DNA of 24,054 bases from Proteobacteria bacterium ST_bin16 (GCA_002083595.1 MSXT01000026.1:1-24054); one strand, 5' to 3'; shown: positions 8,570 to 16,243, numbered from the stretch's first letter. Program-made: numbers and translations. The notes: generated from the sequence alone by a model not told the origin.

Positions 8570-8585
8570 GGGGCGATACCGCCCC
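8570..8585. other. GC-rich hairpin between L,D-transpeptidase and peptidase genes
   Basis: GGGGCG (8570-8575) and CGCCCC (8580-8585) form a perfect 6-bp stem with a 4-nt loop, 14 nt before the ATG at 8600. No T-tract follows, so it is a poor intrinsic terminator. It may limit ribosome access to the next gene or attenuate read-through. Confidence 0.4.
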
Positions 8586-8599
8586 CGATTCTGTCACTC

Positions 8600-9595
8600 A
8601 TGACAACACAAATATCCAGCACACCCGACGATCATTCACCCATCCGCCTCATCATTCACGGCGGCGCGGGCGCGATCAACCGCAACCGATTGACTGCGGA
8701 ACGCGAGCAAGCTTTCCGGCAGGTACTATCGGAATCGTTAAACGCCGGTCATGCCGTGCTCAAAGCGGGCGGCAGCAGTATCGACGCCGTGATCGCCGCG
8801 ATTGTGGTGATGGAGGATTCGCCATTGTTCAATGCCGGTAAAGGCGCGGTGTTTAGTCACGAAGGCCGTAACGAGCTGGATGCATCGATCATGGATGGCG
8901 CTACACGCATGGCGGGCGCTATTGCCGGAGTCATCACGATCCGCAACCCGATCCGCGCCGCGCATGCGGTCATGACGCAAAGCAAACATGTGATGCTGAT
9001 CGGCCAGGGCGCAGAGACTTTTGCCGCCGAGCGCGGTATAGAAATCGTCGATCCATCCTATTTCTACACACAGCACCGCTGGGATCAGCTGCAAAAAGCC
9101 ATCGCGAAAGAACAGGTGGTGCGCGATCACGATATGGATTCCGGCACACTGTTGCCCGATGGCGATGAGAAACACGGCACTGTCGGCGCCGTGGCGCTGG
9201 ATCGCTACGGCAATCTCGCTGCGGGCACCTCGACTGGCGGATTGACGAACAAGCGTTATGGGCGCGTCGGCGATTCACCCATCATCGGCGCGGGCACTTA
9301 CGCGGACAACCGTTCGGCGGCGGTTTCCGCAACCGGCAGCGGCGAAATGTTCATCCAAACCGCAGCGGCGTTTAATACGGCGGCACAGGTGCGGTTGCAA
9401 CAAATTCCACTCGCCGAGGCTGCCGACCGTACACTCGCGGAAGTCGCCGAGCTCGGCGGTGATGGCGGTTTGATCGTGCTGGACACACGAGGTAACTGTG
9501 CGATGCGCTTCAATACCAGCGGCATGTTCCGCGGTAGCATCGGGGACGATGGCATTGCACGGACGGGTATTTTTTCGGATGAGGTAGATAATTAG
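8600..9595 (+). CDS. iaaA: Isoaspartyl peptidase / plant-type L-asparaginase
   Basis: This Ntn-hydrolase cleaves isoaspartyl dipeptides and L-asparagine after splitting itself into two subunits. Length (331 residues) fits the family. Visible marks are the N-terminal IHGGAG, the DAVIAAIVVMEDSPLFNAGKG block, and the autocleavage site HG-TVGAVA, making T194 the nucleophile of the beta chain. TSTGG (T212), KRYGRVGDSPIIGAGTYAD and ATGSGEMF follow, matching the substrate pocket of E. coli IaaA. No clear Shine-Dalgarno precedes the ATG; a GC-rich hairpin occupies that region. Its stop codon TAG (9593-9595) overlaps the stop codon of the convergent nrdJ gene. It may share a transcript with the L,D-transpeptidase 70 nt upstream; both could serve turnover or salvage, which is inference. 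Confidence 0.92.
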   Translation: MTTQISSTPDDHSPIRLIIHGGAGAINRNRLTAEREQAFRQVLSESLNAGHAVLKAGGSSIDAVIAAIVVMEDSPLFNAGKGAVFSHEGRNELDASIMDGATRMAGAIAGVITIRNPIRAAHAVMTQSKHVMLIGQGAETFAAERGIEIVDPSYFYTQHRWDQLQKAIAKEQVVRDHDMDSGTLLPDGDEKHGTVGAVALDRYGNLAAGTSTGGLTNKRYGRVGDSPIIGAGTYADNRSAAVSATGSGEMFIQTAAAFNTAAQVRLQQIPLAEAADRTLAEVAELGGDGGLIVLDTRGNCAMRFNTSGMFRGSIGDDGIARTGIFSDEVDN

Positions 9596-11409
9596 TCCGG
9601 CTCCCGCTCCAGACCGCAGCAATGCGGCGCTGCATGTTCCGCATCCGGTTTATGCAAAATTTCGCCAGTCACCGCATTGGGCCGGAACGTAGTGCAGCCT
9701 TTCAAACCAAGATCGTACGCTTGCCGGTACAGATCGCGAAAAGCCGCAAAGTCGTAACTCGCCGGAACATTGATCGTCTTTGAAATGGCCTGATCGACGT
9801 ACGGCTGAATAGCCGCCTGCATGCGCAAATGCTCGGCTGGCGTCAGTTCGTGCGCCGTAACGAAAGCCGGAGGCAGATCATCGCTGGCGTGATCCTTGCG
9901 CCATAAAGCGGCAGCGTAATCGTTCACCGCATAATCCGCGTAACAGCCATCGCGCTTCAGTATCCGGCGCGTGTAATCACTGTCAAATACCGGTTCCAGT
10001 CCGCTCGAAACATTATTGGCCAGCAGGCTGATGGTACCCGCCGGAGCGATGGCGGTCAGATGGCTGTTGCGGATACCGTATTGCGCGATACCTCTGCGTA
10101 TGGATTCCGGCAACGTCCGCACAAAAACACCGGCCAGGTATTTCTCTTTATCGAACATGAGGAAAACCCCTTTCTCCCGGGCCAGATCGATAGAAGCCTG
10201 GTAAGCCGCGTGACAGATGTGCTGCATGACTTGTTGCGCGATTTTCTCCGCTTCACTGCTACCGTAGTGGATTTGCAGCATGATCAACGCATCGGCCAAC
10301 CCCGTCAGCCCCAAACCGATGCGGCGAGAGCGCTGCGCCTGTCCAGCTTGGCTGTCTAAGGGAAAATGCGAAGCGTCGATGACATTATCCAGCAGCCGCA
10401 CGGCAATCGCTGCTGTCGCCCCAATCGCATCGAGATCAAGCCGCGCTTGCGGGGTAAAAGGATCGCACACGAATTGCGTGAGGTTGATCGAACCCAGATT
10501 GCAAGCACCGAAAGGCGGCAACGGCACTTCGCCGCACGGATTGGTGGCTTGAATCGTTTCGCAGTAATACAGGTTATTCAACCGGTTGATACGGTCGATG
10601 AACAACACGCCCGGTTCGGCGTAATCATAGTTGGCTTGCATGATTTTCTGCCATAACGTGCGCGCCCGGATGCGTTTGTACACCTTGCACGGCACCGGAT
10701 CATCGCAACCTGCCCAGGCGCGCATAAGCAGCTCGCTGCCGGTTTCACTTTTGTTCGCAGGAAAAACCAGCGGCCAATCTTCGTCGTGGCTGACAGCAGT
10801 CATGAGCGCATCGCTGACAAGCACGGAAACATTGAAATGCCGTAACTGGCTACGATCCTGCTTGGCGGCGATGAATTCCTCGATATCCGGATGATCGCAA
10901 CGCAACGTGCCCATCATCGCACCACGCCGCGCGCCGGTCGATAGGATGGTCGCGCACATGCTGTCCCAGATGCGCATGAACGAAACTGGCCCGGAAGCCA
11001 CCGACCCCACACCGGCGGCTGGCACACCGCGTGGCCGCAACGTCGAGAAATCATACCCAACCCCGCCGCCCTGCTGCATCGTCAACGCCCCTTCCTTGAG
11101 CGCGTCAAAAATGCCATCCATAGAATCAGCAATCGTCCCCATCACGAAACAATTAAACAACGTCACCTGATGCACAGTCCCCGCCCCCGCCTGAATCCGT
11201 CCGCCAGGCAGAAATTTAAAATCGCGCAGAATATCGTAGAAGCGCGCCTGCCAATGTTCCCGGTCGGTTTCTTGCGCAGCCAAAGCTTTCGCGATGCGCT
11301 GCCAGGTGTCTTCGATGCAAGCATCCAAGGCGACACCGCGCTCATAGTGGCGGTATTTGGTATCCCAGATGTGCTGGGCGATGGGGGTGTTGAAATGGAG
11401 ATCGTTCAT
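9592..11409 (-). CDS. nrdJ: Adenosylcobalamin-dependent (class II) ribonucleotide reductase
   Basis: NrdJ reduces ribonucleotides to deoxyribonucleotides with a cobalamin-generated thiyl radical and needs no oxygen and no separate radical subunit. Numbered from the ATG at 11409 (605 residues), the finger-loop NPCGE holds the radical cysteine (C292) and E294. C303 in GACNLGSINL lies 11 residues later and pairs with C87 in TLFNCFV; this is the standard class II spacing. IAPAGTISLLANNVSSGLEP is the usual phosphate-binding block. The tail ends with HCCGLE, likely the redox-active cysteine pair for thioredoxin-type reduction. A TTG at 11424 could add five residues; AAAAGGA lies close before the ATG. 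The gene converges on the peptidase gene with a 4-nt overlap of their ends. No cobalamin riboswitch is visible in the 146-nt upstream gap. Confidence 0.93.
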   Translation of the reverse strand: MNDLHFNTPIAQHIWDTKYRHYERGVALDACIEDTWQRIAKALAAQETDREHWQARFYDILRDFKFLPGGRIQAGAGTVHQVTLFNCFVMGTIADSMDGIFDALKEGALTMQQGGGVGYDFSTLRPRGVPAAGVGSVASGPVSFMRIWDSMCATILSTGARRGAMMGTLRCDHPDIEEFIAAKQDRSQLRHFNVSVLVSDALMTAVSHDEDWPLVFPANKSETGSELLMRAWAGCDDPVPCKVYKRIRARTLWQKIMQANYDYAEPGVLFIDRINRLNNLYYCETIQATNPCGEVPLPPFGACNLGSINLTQFVCDPFTPQARLDLDAIGATAAIAVRLLDNVIDASHFPLDSQAGQAQRSRRIGLGLTGLADALIMLQIHYGSSEAEKIAQQVMQHICHAAYQASIDLAREKGVFLMFDKEKYLAGVFVRTLPESIRRGIAQYGIRNSHLTAIAPAGTISLLANNVSSGLEPVFDSDYTRRILKRDGCYADYAVNDYAAALWRKDHASDDLPPAFVTAHELTPAEHLRMQAAIQPYVDQAISKTINVPASYDFAAFRDLYRQAYDLGLKGCTTFRPNAVTGEILHKPDAEHAAPHCCGLEREPD

Positions 11410-11525
11410 GGTCCTTTTGGGCAATACTGATCGGCAACAAACATTTTTGGTGACAACGCAGATTCTGAATCGATCTGGACACGTGCATGTATTCTCAATC
11501 TATGAACCCATCCATTTCAAAATAC

Positions 11526-11544
11526 TATAATATCAATAATATTA
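11526..11544 (+). promoter_or_regulatory. brnTA promoter -10 box with overlapping palindrome (candidate operator)
   Basis: TATAAT (11526-11531) is a perfect sigma-70 -10 box, 39 nt before the brnT ATG. It overlaps a perfect inverted repeat, TAATAT (11528-11533) and ATATTA (11539-11544), with a 5-nt spacer. A palindrome over the -10 box of a toxin-antitoxin operon is the expected site for autorepression by the antitoxin. No good -35 box is seen at 16-18 nt upstream, so the promoter may be weak. Confidence 0.5.
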
Positions 11545-11570
11545 CGTGAGAAATCGGGTACCGATCGGCC

Positions 11571-11843
11571 ATGAAATTTGACTGGGACTCAAAGAAAGCG
11601 GAAACCAATCGCCGGAAACACGGTGTTTCATTTGACGAAGCAGCCACGGTTTTTCTCGATCCTCACGCGGTATCGGGCCCGGATCCCGATCATTCGACCG
11701 AAGAAGAACGCTACATCACGTTCGGTTGTTCCAAGCTGGGCCGTTTACTGGCAGTCTGCCACACTTACCGGCCAGGTACGATGCGAATTATCAGTGCACG
11801 CCGCCTGACACGAGGCGAAAGGAAACTCTATGAAGAAAGATAA
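11571..11843 (+). CDS. brnT: BrnT-family ribonuclease toxin
   Basis: BrnT is a RelE-like ribonuclease toxin that inhibits translation and is held in check by BrnA. The 90-residue protein fits the family length and pattern: FDWDSKKAETNRRKHGVSF at the N-terminus, EAATVFLDP, a central EERYITFG, GRLLAVCHTYRPG, and the C-terminal IISARRLTRGERKLYEE. The order toxin then antitoxin is normal for BrnTA. Its end overlaps brnA by 14 nt. A palindrome over the -10 box lies upstream. The pair sits at the left edge of an AT-rich accessory stretch, typical of toxin-antitoxin modules carried on transferable DNA. Confidence 0.93.
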   Translation: MKFDWDSKKAETNRRKHGVSFDEAATVFLDPHAVSGPDPDHSTEEERYITFGCSKLGRLLAVCHTYRPGTMRIISARRLTRGERKLYEER

Positions 11844-12084
11844 GGAAGACATGCGCAAAAGCTACAAGCGTTCCGATTTCGCAACGCTGGAACGAGGAAA
11901 GTTTTTCGCGGAAGTTGCCGAGGGCACGTCAGTCGTGCTGCTGGAACCGGAAGTAGCCAAAGCATTCCCCACGTCGAAAGCAGTCAACGAAGCTTTGTCG
12001 GAGCTGTTGGCATTGACTGAGAAAACGGCGCGTTTAACACGGCGTTCAACTAAAACACGCCTAAAAGCAGAGAATACCGATTAA
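11830..12084 (+). CDS. brnA: BrnA-family antitoxin
   Basis: This 84-residue basic protein is the predicted antitoxin of BrnT. The C-terminal half (about 34-68, TSVVLLEPEVAKAF then KAVNEALSELLALTEKTA) has the strand-helix-helix pattern of a ribbon-helix-helix DNA-binding domain, which in BrnA mediates dimerisation and repression of the operon. The N-terminal part (RKSYKRSDFATLERGKF) would wrap the toxin. It starts 14 nt inside brnT, preceded by AAAGGA at good spacing, so translation is coupled. The probable binding site is the palindrome at 11528-11544. BrnA sequences diverge a lot, so the name rests partly on position. Confidence 0.85.
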   Translation: MKKDKEDMRKSYKRSDFATLERGKFFAEVAEGTSVVLLEPEVAKAFPTSKAVNEALSELLALTEKTARLTRRSTKTRLKAENTD

Positions 12085-12102
12085 ATCTGTTCGTTAGTCA
12101 TC

Positions 12103-12381
12103 ATGAAAGAGAATGAGCACTGGTCACATCTTGCTACTCTTGATGATCAATTTCTAAAAGGCGGAGTAATTCTCTCGAAATGATGCAGTTTTATTGTTCG
12201 TGAAGCCGACGTTGCTTTTGTCAATGGCGCTCATTTAGCTTCAATACTAACCGCAGTCTCTGGCATCGAAACTTACCTCCGATCAGAATATTCAGTTAAA
12301 TCACCCCCAGCAAAGCTGAAGACTTACCTCACTGAGTTAGACAAAAATTCCCACAGGTTAAAATATGCCATCACTAACTAA
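12103..12381 (+). pseudogene. Nonsense-interrupted remnant, possibly HEPN-like
   Basis: One frame reads coherently across this stretch apart from a single TGA at 12181. Before it are 26 codons (MKENEHWSHL to GGVILSK). After it are 65 codons including READVAFVNGAHLASILTAV and SGIETYLRSEYSV, ending at TAA 12379-12381. The helical ETYLRSE pattern resembles HEPN-like abortive-infection proteins, but this is weak recall. TGA may have arisen from TGG (Trp). The frame also ends early and runs 17 nt into the next gene, so both a point nonsense mutation and a 3' truncation are likely. A sequencing error at the TGA cannot be excluded. Confidence 0.5.
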
Positions 12382-13213
12382 AACCATTGTTGCAGCTACA
12401 TTACTAGCTCTTTTAACATATACAAATCCCTCAATGGAAGCTTATGAAAAATTTATACACGAGCAGATCCTTCAAGAAACCCGCACACAGGATGATTTAA
12501 CTAAGTTTTTCGGCTCATTGTTTGGAGGGTTCGTCAGCAGTTTAATCACTAATTCAACAATTAGAAGAGACTTTATAATTTTAAGTTTTTATGATACTGA
12601 TTTTGGAGGCGAACAACTTAAGGTTGTTGGAATATTGAGTAATTTTTTTGTAATAAGCCCATTAAAATCAGTACAAAAACATACTTCCAGCTTACCTTTA
12701 AAAGAAAAAGAAATTTCATCTATAGGGGAAGAGCAAGTAACAATATCTAAAAGAAATACCGATAAAACAATTGATTGCGTACAATTTCCCTACCCAACAA
12801 AACAAGGCATTGATAACAAAGATTTATCTAATTTGGAAAAATGGGCAGGACGCTATCCAACACAAAGCTTTGGCAACAGGAAAGAACCTAACTTCTTCGC
12901 AATACCTCAAATTAAGAAACGTCTCCAACATATACTATCAAGTGCAGATATTGAAGCGATAACGATTGAGTACGGAGTCGAGGGACCAGTTGAGTTAATA
13001 GACAACTTCTTGTTTATCTCTCGCTGCAAACCCCATGATTGCGCGGAAAACAATGCTTCAATTGCTGTTGGATTACACGATGGCTCGATTCTTGTAATAC
13101 TTACTCAGCCTCCCGATACAGCATCCAATTCTAATACGAAACGTTGCTTTGCTTTGAACAGCAGCTTAGAAAAACTACCAGAAAATATTTTAAAACGCTT
13201 TTTTAACCCATAG
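12365..13213 (+). CDS. DUF4359-like protein with C-terminal Ivy-like lysozyme-inhibitor domain
   Basis: This 282-residue protein appears to be a two-part exported protein. A hydrophobic signal or anchor segment (residues 6-19) leads into TNPSMEAYEKFIHEQI and further to NFFVIS (about 20-97), the pattern I recall for DUF4359. The C-terminal part (about 157-282) resembles Ivy, the periplasmic inhibitor of vertebrate-type lysozyme. It has EKWAGRYPTQSFG, IPQIKKRLQHIL, GPVELIDNFLFISR, and CKPHDC (C221-C226), identical to the disulfide-closed loop that plugs the lysozyme active site in E. coli Ivy. Two further cysteines are at 138 and 261. A weak Shine-Dalgarno (CAGGTT) precedes the ATG. Base composition is much more AT-rich than the flanks, suggesting acquisition. 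The domain assignments are from motif recall; lysozyme inhibition is inference. Confidence 0.65.
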   Translation: MPSLTKTIVAATLLALLTYTNPSMEAYEKFIHEQILQETRTQDDLTKFFGSLFGGFVSSLITNSTIRRDFIILSFYDTDFGGEQLKVVGILSNFFVISPLKSVQKHTSSLPLKEKEISSIGEEQVTISKRNTDKTIDCVQFPYPTKQGIDNKDLSNLEKWAGRYPTQSFGNRKEPNFFAIPQIKKRLQHILSSADIEAITIEYGVEGPVELIDNFLFISRCKPHDCAENNASIAVGLHDGSILVILTQPPDTASNSNTKRCFALNSSLEKLPENILKRFFNP

Positions 13214-13236
13214 AGAAATTAAGAACACTTAAAACC

Positions 13237-13785
13237 ATGACAAGTCTTGGGATAAAAATCATTACTCATGAAAACTGGATGAGTCCAGATCCTTTAATGA
13301 AAAACTTGGTTATACTTGAAAATGACAAGATTTCTATTATGTCAGCCGGAGATTGGGCGATATCAATTCTTAAGCCCAAACTTTCGGAAACAGTGCCATT
13401 AGAAATTCACAAGCTATTTGAAGTAGCCCGTGGCTCTATGCTATATGGTTACTTTTTTTATCCGCTTTTCACATTAGCATCCGAACAACTGTTCCGCGTG
13501 GCAGAAGCAGCTATTAGTGAAAAATGCAAACAAATTACAGCCGATAAAATAGGCAAGAACACTTTTAAAGACAAAGTGGGTCGCCTTAATAAAGACAAGC
13601 TCTTTTCAGATGAAGAATATACAAAATGGAACTCACTTAGAAATCTGAGAAACATAGCATCTCATCCAAATGAGCAAAAAATTCTACCCCCAGGAATCGC
13701 TCTTGAATTCATCTTTAACATATCTGAGTTAATCAACAATTTATTTACACCAATGCCTGACCTGACATCCACTACGGACACATAA
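13237..13785 (+). CDS. HEPN-like protein with Rx4H motif
   Basis: This 182-residue protein has no signal peptide. From about residue 65 it is predicted to be mostly helical, with GYFFYPLFTLASEQLFRVAE, then a charged segment and the motif RNIASH (R138-x4-H143) near the C-terminus. This arrangement matches HEPN domains, where R-x4-6-H forms the RNase site in many toxin and defence proteins. A DUF4145-like protein without nuclease activity is the alternative. It lies 23 nt after the Ivy-like gene in the same AT-rich stretch, so the two may be co-transcribed. No nucleotidyltransferase (MNT) partner is seen next to it. RNase function is inference. Confidence 0.6.
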   Translation: MTSLGIKIITHENWMSPDPLMKNLVILENDKISIMSAGDWAISILKPKLSETVPLEIHKLFEVARGSMLYGYFFYPLFTLASEQLFRVAEAAISEKCKQITADKIGKNTFKDKVGRLNKDKLFSDEEYTKWNSLRNLRNIASHPNEQKILPPGIALEFIFNISELINNLFTPMPDLTSTTDT

Positions 13786-13840
13786 TGATGCACCGACTAG
13801 TCCCGCAATAGTTGCTTTAAGCATATTCCCTCTAAAATGA

Positions 13841-13856
13841 CTGAGATACTTCTCAG
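13841..13856. other. Small hairpin upstream of ppk2
   Basis: CTGAGA (13841-13846) and TCTCAG (13851-13856) form a perfect 6-bp stem with a 4-nt loop, 21 nt before the ppk2 start and 55 nt after the HEPN-like gene. No T-tract follows. It could be a 5'-leader structure, a protein-binding palindrome, or a weak terminator. Confidence 0.3.
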
Positions 13857-13877
13857 ATTCCCACCGAATGAAACACA

Positions 13878-14696
13878 ATGAAAAACCACCCAGTAAAACC
13901 CGGCAGCAAGCTCGATCTGTCGCAATGCGATCCTGACGATACCGGTGATTTCCAGAAAACCGAGCAAGGTAAGGAAAAAGCTAAAGCTGTCACGGAAAAA
14001 TTGATTGGCAAATTGGATGATTTGCAGGAGCGTTTGTTCGCCAACGGCAACCGCGCGTTGCTGATTGTGTTGCAGGGTATGGATACCAGCGGCAAGGATG
14101 GCGTCATCAAGCATGTGATGTCGGGCATCAATCCGCAGGGGTGCAAGGTGGTGACGTTCAAGACGCCATCGGCGGAAGAGCTGAAACATGATTTTTTGTG
14201 GCGCGTGCATCAGAAAGCGCCGGAAAAAGGCCAGATCGGTATTTTTAACCGTTCGCATTATGAAGATGTGTTGATCACGCGTGTGCACGGCTTGATTTCG
14301 GATAAAGTGGTGCAACAACGGTTTAACCAAATCAATGAATTTGAGGAACTGTTGTCTGAAAGCGGTACGTGCATTCTGAAGTTTTTTCTGCACATTTCCA
14401 AGGATGAGCAGAAAAAGCGGCTGGAGGAACGCATCAATAATCCGGAGAAACGCTGGAAGTTCAGCACCAGCGACATCGAAGAGCGTAAATTCTGGAAAAA
14501 CTATATGGATGCGTTCGAAGCCATGCTCAGCGCCACCAGCACCGATCTCGCGCCGTGGCATATCGTGCCGGCCAATTACAAGTGGTACCGCAATCTGGTC
14601 ATTGCACAGCAAGTGGTCACCGCACTGGAAAATATGAAACTGGCAACACCACCGGCGCCCGAGGGAATCAATTTTGATACCTTGAAGATTGAGTAG
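13878..14696 (+). CDS. ppk2: Polyphosphate kinase 2 (single-domain PPK2)
   Basis: PPK2 enzymes move phosphate between inorganic polyphosphate and nucleotides, mostly making NDP or NTP from polyphosphate. The 272-residue protein is one complete PPK2 domain. It has Walker A GMDTSGKDG (residues 67-75), FKTPSAEELKHDFLWRVHQ, Walker B region IGIFNRSHYEDVLITRVHG (120-138), and a lid module with KRLEERINNPEKRWKFS. WHIVPANYKWYRNL precedes the last helix. Length and single-domain form fit class I or III; the nucleotide specificity cannot be told here. It lies 56 nt before a CYTH-CHAD gene on the same strand, so a polyphosphate operon is likely. Base composition returns to that of the core genome here. 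Confidence 0.92.
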   Translation: MKNHPVKPGSKLDLSQCDPDDTGDFQKTEQGKEKAKAVTEKLIGKLDDLQERLFANGNRALLIVLQGMDTSGKDGVIKHVMSGINPQGCKVVTFKTPSAEELKHDFLWRVHQKAPEKGQIGIFNRSHYEDVLITRVHGLISDKVVQQRFNQINEFEELLSESGTCILKFFLHISKDEQKKRLEERINNPEKRWKFSTSDIEERKFWKNYMDAFEAMLSATSTDLAPWHIVPANYKWYRNLVIAQQVVTALENMKLATPPAPEGINFDTLKIE

Positions 14697-14752
14697 TACA
14701 GTATCCGCTCCAGCCGCTGCCCGTCGCGACACCACTCTCACGGAAAAATTAT

Positions 14753-16243
14753 ATGGAAATCGAGCTCAAGCTGGCTTTGCAGCCACGTTATGTTGCCCGC
14801 ATCCGGCGTCATCCCTTGCTGCACGCCGTTGCTCCACAACAGCGCACATTACTGAGCATTTACTTCGATACACCGAAGTTTGATTTGATGCAGCGCGGTA
14901 TCGCGTTGCGCGTGCGCCAGACCGGTGATCAGTGGATACAGACGTTGAAAGCCGAGACGCAATCGGTCGGCGCATTGACGAGCCGCCCGGAGTGGGAAAT
15001 GGCGGTCACGGATGGCCGCCATCCGGATTTCTCCGCATTGCCGCAAGCAGCGTTGGATCTGCTCGCCGGAATCAAACTCAAACGTATCGCAGCGGTATTT
15101 ACCACCGAGTTCCGCCGCACGACATGGCAAATCCGCGATGGTGCCGCACAAGCGGAAGTGGCTCTGGACACAGGCAAAATCTTCGCCGCTGGGTTATCGC
15201 GCGATATCTGCGAAGTGGAAATCGAACTCAAATCCGGTCCGGCGGAATTTCTGTTCGATGTTGCAACGCAATTGCTGCAACAAGTGCCATTGCACATCGA
15301 ACCGCGCAGCAAAGCGGAACGCGGTTATATCCTGAGCGGCGCGCTTAGTCCCAGTCCGGTCAAAGCCATCCATCCGAGTATCGATCCGGACCAACCGGCG
15401 GGTGAAGCATGGCATGCCATCGTGCAAGCGGCGCTGGTGCAATTATCCGCCAACGTACCCGGCTTTCTCGAACAAGCAGAAAACATCGAGTACCTGCATC
15501 AGCTGCGCATCGCGTTGCGCCGTTTGCGTGCCGGTGCGCAATTGGCGAAATCGCTGGGACAGGAAATACCTGTTTGGGAACAACCGTTGCGTGCTTTGAC
15601 ACACGCACTGAATCCGGCGCGCGACTGGGATGTGTTTCACCAAGAAACTCTACCCGGCATCCTGCCCGTTCTGGCTACATCAGATGAAAATACCGCCTGT
15701 TCCGAAACAGCATTGGCTTTGTTACACAATGCCGCTGCGCAGGCGCGGCAACGGGCGCAAGCATTATTGCTGGAACCGGCGTTTACCCAGCTCATGCTCG
15801 ACATCGGCCACAGTCTTTTAATAGCACCGGTCAATGAACAGATACGCACTACTGGAACATGGGCTGAAATCATACTGGAGAAACGCTGGCAGAAACTGCG
15901 CAAATGCTGCCGCGGTTTTGCCCGGCTGGATCCGTCCGAGCGCCATTTTGCGCGCATCGCCGCGAAAAAGATGCGTTACTGCGTGGAAGCGTTTGCACCA
16001 CTGTACGGAAAACGGGTGAATTCATTCTTGACCGCCTTGGCCGCTTTACAAGACGAATTGGGCATCGAGAACGACCGGCGTATCGCGTTGCAGTTACTGC
16101 ACAAACTACCGCATAAATCCGCCGCGCTCGGCTTTGAATTTGGCCGCCTCAGTGGCGTATTGTCGTCCGAAGCCGCGCGGCATCCACGGTTATCTCCTGC
16201 CTTGTGGCATCGTCTGGAGCGATCCAAATTGTTCTGGCATTAG
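14753..16243 (+). CDS. CYTH-CHAD domain inorganic triphosphatase / polyphosphate-binding protein
   Basis: This 496-residue protein resembles E. coli YgiF. The N-terminal CYTH domain (about 1-200) begins with the hallmark ExExK (E2, E4, K6 in MEIELKL) and shows IYFDTPKFDL, RGIALRVRQ, TLKAE and VEIELKSG, the metal- and triphosphate-binding tunnel strands. The C-terminal CHAD domain (about 215-490) is helical with YLHQLRIALRRLRAG, RDWDVFH and FARIAAKKMRYCVEAFAPLYG; its conserved His, Arg and Lys bind polyphosphate. Triphosphatase activity is known for such proteins, and CHAD domains are known to bind polyphosphate granules. The gene directly follows ppk2, which supports a shared role. It converges on the GIDE gene with only 20 nt between. 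Confidence 0.92.
   Translation: MEIELKLALQPRYVARIRRHPLLHAVAPQQRTLLSIYFDTPKFDLMQRGIALRVRQTGDQWIQTLKAETQSVGALTSRPEWEMAVTDGRHPDFSALPQAALDLLAGIKLKRIAAVFTTEFRRTTWQIRDGAAQAEVALDTGKIFAAGLSRDICEVEIELKSGPAEFLFDVATQLLQQVPLHIEPRSKAERGYILSGALSPSPVKAIHPSIDPDQPAGEAWHAIVQAALVQLSANVPGFLEQAENIEYLHQLRIALRRLRAGAQLAKSLGQEIPVWEQPLRALTHALNPARDWDVFHQETLPGILPVLATSDENTACSETALALLHNAAAQARQRAQALLLEPAFTQLMLDIGHSLLIAPVNEQIRTTGTWAEIILEKRWQKLRKCCRGFARLDPSERHFARIAAKKMRYCVEAFAPLYGKRVNSFLTALAALQDELGIENDRRIALQLLHKLPHKSAALGFEFGRLSGVLSSEAARHPRLSPALWHRLERSKLFWH

Noticed and set aside
12181..12183. TGA as a selenocysteine codon or programmed read-through
   Set aside because: No SECIS-like hairpin is evident right after it, and the frame is also truncated at its 3' end, so decay is simpler.
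13797..14741. Long open frame of 314 codons on the minus strand opposite ppk2
   Set aside because: It is antisense to a clear PPK2 with full motifs; the translation has no recognisable domain and reflects codon bias of the real gene.
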